From assembly GCA_017451915.1 (NCBI GenBank), contig JAFTNJ010000053.1, positions 1 to 41,893 on the forward strand: DNA of 41,893 nucleotides, written 5' to 3'. Below are positions 40,883-41,893 of this stretch, piece by piece. Every line of letters starts with the position of its first letter. Position 1 is the stretch's first letter. The notes below the pieces were generated by a model. It made no database searches, was not told the DNA's origin, and was given only the letters and a program-made list of their open reading frames with translations. Source of the stretch: Clostridia bacterium. Lineage in GTDB: Bacteria > Bacillota > Clostridia > Oscillospirales > CAG-272. A program made the translations under genes and the position numbers.

Positions 40883-40920
40883 AAATTTTTATACATTCAG
40901 CAAAAAATTGGAGAGAAACA

Positions 40921-40949
40921 TTGACTTTTTTCGAAGAACGAGGTATAAT
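40921..40949 (+). promoter_or_regulatory. Promoter of the COG0523 GTPase gene
   Basis: TTGACT (40921-40926) and TATAAT (40944-40949) have a 17-base spacer, about 33 bases before the ATG at 40983. No Zur- or NikR-like palindrome was recognised around it. Confidence 0.85.
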
Positions 40950-40982
40950 ATAAGGTGATATTTTTTACAGAAGGTGAATATT

Positions 40983-41893
40983 ATGACGAAAATTGATATT
41001 TTTTCCGGCTTTTTGGGCGCGGGCAAGACTACGCTGATCAAAAAGCTTTTAAAGGAAGCCTACGCAGGCGAGCAGCTGGTGCTGATCGAAAACGAATTTG
41101 GTGAGATCGGCATTGACGGTGGCTTTTTGCAGGACGCAGGCATTCAGGTGACCGAAATGAACAGCGGTTGCATTTGCTGTTCCCTGGTAGGGGACTTTGG
41201 CAAGGCCCTGGTGCAGGTGCTGGAGCAATACCATCCCGACCGTATCCTGATCGAGCCCTCGGGCGTTGGTAAGCTTTCCGACATCATCAAGGCAGTGCAG
41301 GGAATTCCCTCCGAGGATGTAATTCTCAACGGCTTCACTACGGTGGCCGACGTAAAGAAATGCAAGATGTATATGAAGAACTTTGGTGAGTTCTTCAATG
41401 ATCAGATCGAGAATGCCGGTTGCATCGTTCTTTCCCACACCCAGAGTGCCACCGACGCCAAGATCGCCGAGACCGTGGCGCTGTTGCGGGAGCACAATCC
41501 CACGGCCACCATCGTTACCACTCCCTGGGATCAGTTGGACGGAGCGCAACTGCGCTTGGCCATGGAGCGGCAGGATACCATCGAGGCCGAGCTGAAGCGG
41601 CTTGCCGAGGAGGCCGAGCACCATCACCACCATCATCACCACGGTGAAGAGTGCGACGATCCCCATTGCTGCTGTCACCACGATCACGATCATGAGCATC
41701 ATCATGAGCACCACGATCATGAGCATGAGCATGAGCACGAGCATGAGCACGAGCATGAGCACCATCACCACCATGGCGAGGAGTGCGACGATCCCCATTG
41801 CTGCTGTCACCACGATCACGATCATGAGCATCATCATGAGCACCACGATCATGAGCATGAGCATGAGCACGAGCATGAGCATGAGCATGAGCA
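40983..41893 (+). CDS. COG0523 (CobW/CobW C-like) metal-chaperone GTPase, truncated at the window edge
   Basis: At least 303 residues, with no stop before the window ends. The G3E GTPase domain (1 to about 180) has Walker A GFLGAGKTT (9-17), switch region ENEFGEIGID, the metal-binding CxCC motif in GCICC (about 63-67), and IEPSGVGK. The usual CobW C-terminal domain is not apparent. Instead, from about residue 213 the chain is a His/Glu/Asp-rich tail with two near-identical units, each holding GEECDDPHCCC and HEHEHE runs. COG0523 proteins deliver Zn, Co or Ni to client enzymes; the tail suggests metal storage or buffering. GAAGGTG lies about 7 bases before the ATG. The metal and client are unknown. 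Confidence 0.88.
   Translation, partial: MTKIDIFSGFLGAGKTTLIKKLLKEAYAGEQLVLIENEFGEIGIDGGFLQDAGIQVTEMNSGCICCSLVGDFGKALVQVLEQYHPDRILIEPSGVGKLSDIIKAVQGIPSEDVILNGFTTVADVKKCKMYMKNFGEFFNDQIENAGCIVLSHTQSATDAKIAETVALLREHNPTATIVTTPWDQLDGAQLRLAMERQDTIEAELKRLAEEAEHHHHHHHHGEECDDPHCCCHHDHDHEHHHEHHDHEHEHEHEHEHEHEHHHHHGEECDDPHCCCHHDHDHEHHHEHHDHEHEHEHEHEHEHE
41619..41893 (+). repeat. In-frame tandem repeat coding a His-rich metal-binding tail
   Basis: Two copies of a unit coding His-run, GEECDDPHCCC and (HE)n lie from 41619 and from 41760. The Cys-rich core recurs at a 132-base (44-residue) spacing, nearly identical at the DNA level. The second unit has five leading His against eight in the first. Near identity and CAT/CAC-GAG runs suggest recent duplication or replication slippage. 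The repeat continues past the window end. Confidence 0.88.

Noticed and set aside
41049-41888. Minus-strand frame coding Met/Leu/Val runs opposite the GTPase
   Set aside because: The runs are simply the reverse complement of the CAT/CAC/GAG repeat in the His-rich tail; no start signal is present.
41619-41893. Possible CRISPR array or minisatellite
   Set aside because: The repeat is in frame, codes a sensible metal-binding tail and has no spacer-like unique sequences of constant length.

Overview
The window looks like chromosomal DNA from an anaerobic, gut- or rumen-type member of the Clostridia (Bacillota), probably close to Oscillospirales or Christensenellales. The base composition is moderately high in G+C, judged by eye. 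The reasons are: a cmk - ispH/rpsA fusion arrangement typical of Clostridia; strong sigma-A style promoters with 17-base spacers; AGGAGG-type ribosome sites; short TTCGG-loop intergenic repeats; many lipoproteins with CxCG/CxxC repeats; and a GldA/GldF/GldG/DUF4340 transporter operon. No phage, insertion sequence, integrase, CRISPR array or rRNA gene is visible.

Layout. 1-200: repeat-like DNA made of successive stem-loops. 202-570 (-): DtxR-type metal regulator. 754-5587: housekeeping operon of a MurR/RpiR regulator, a YhiN-like flavoprotein, cytidylate kinase and an IspH-ribosomal S1 fusion. 5649-6425: endonuclease/exonuclease/phosphatase-family protein. 6651-6724 (-): tRNA-Gly(CCC). 6839-8168: cobalamin-riboswitch unit with a DUF4430 lipoprotein and an ECF-transporter S component, a likely B12 uptake unit. 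8229-8948 (-): membrane-anchored M23 peptidase. 9258-17046: five-gene Gld-like ABC operon (ATPase, permease, two GldG-type proteins, and a DUF4340 protein with an InlB-type repeat in front of its membrane segment). 17091-18092 (-): SAM-dependent methyltransferase-like protein. 18271-19176: sugar phosphate isomerase/epimerase.

19371-26616 is the most interesting part. Under a consensus promoter lie a TerB-N/TerB-C protein, a BrxD-like P-loop ATPase, a PHP phosphatase, an EutH-like permease and an Lhr/BrxHI-like helicase, packed as one operon. TerB, BrxD and BrxHI-type proteins are known from stress-response or anti-phage DNA-processing systems. The two metabolic genes between ATPase and helicase are unexpected.

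26791-31392: two tandem paralogous metallophosphoesterase lipoproteins. 31500-38516: carbohydrate locus with an AraC regulator, GH10, an enolase-superfamily dehydratase, an SDR dehydrogenase, then a second promoter with GH39 and an RraA-like aldolase. Together these suggest breakdown of imported glycosides and oxidative sugar-acid catabolism, but no sugar transporter is in the window. 38741-40849: metallo-beta-lactamase-fold lipoprotein. 40983-end: COG0523 (CobW-type) GTPase with a duplicated, very His-rich tail, cut by the window edge.

All calls rest on reading the sequence and on recognised motifs. No homology search was possible.
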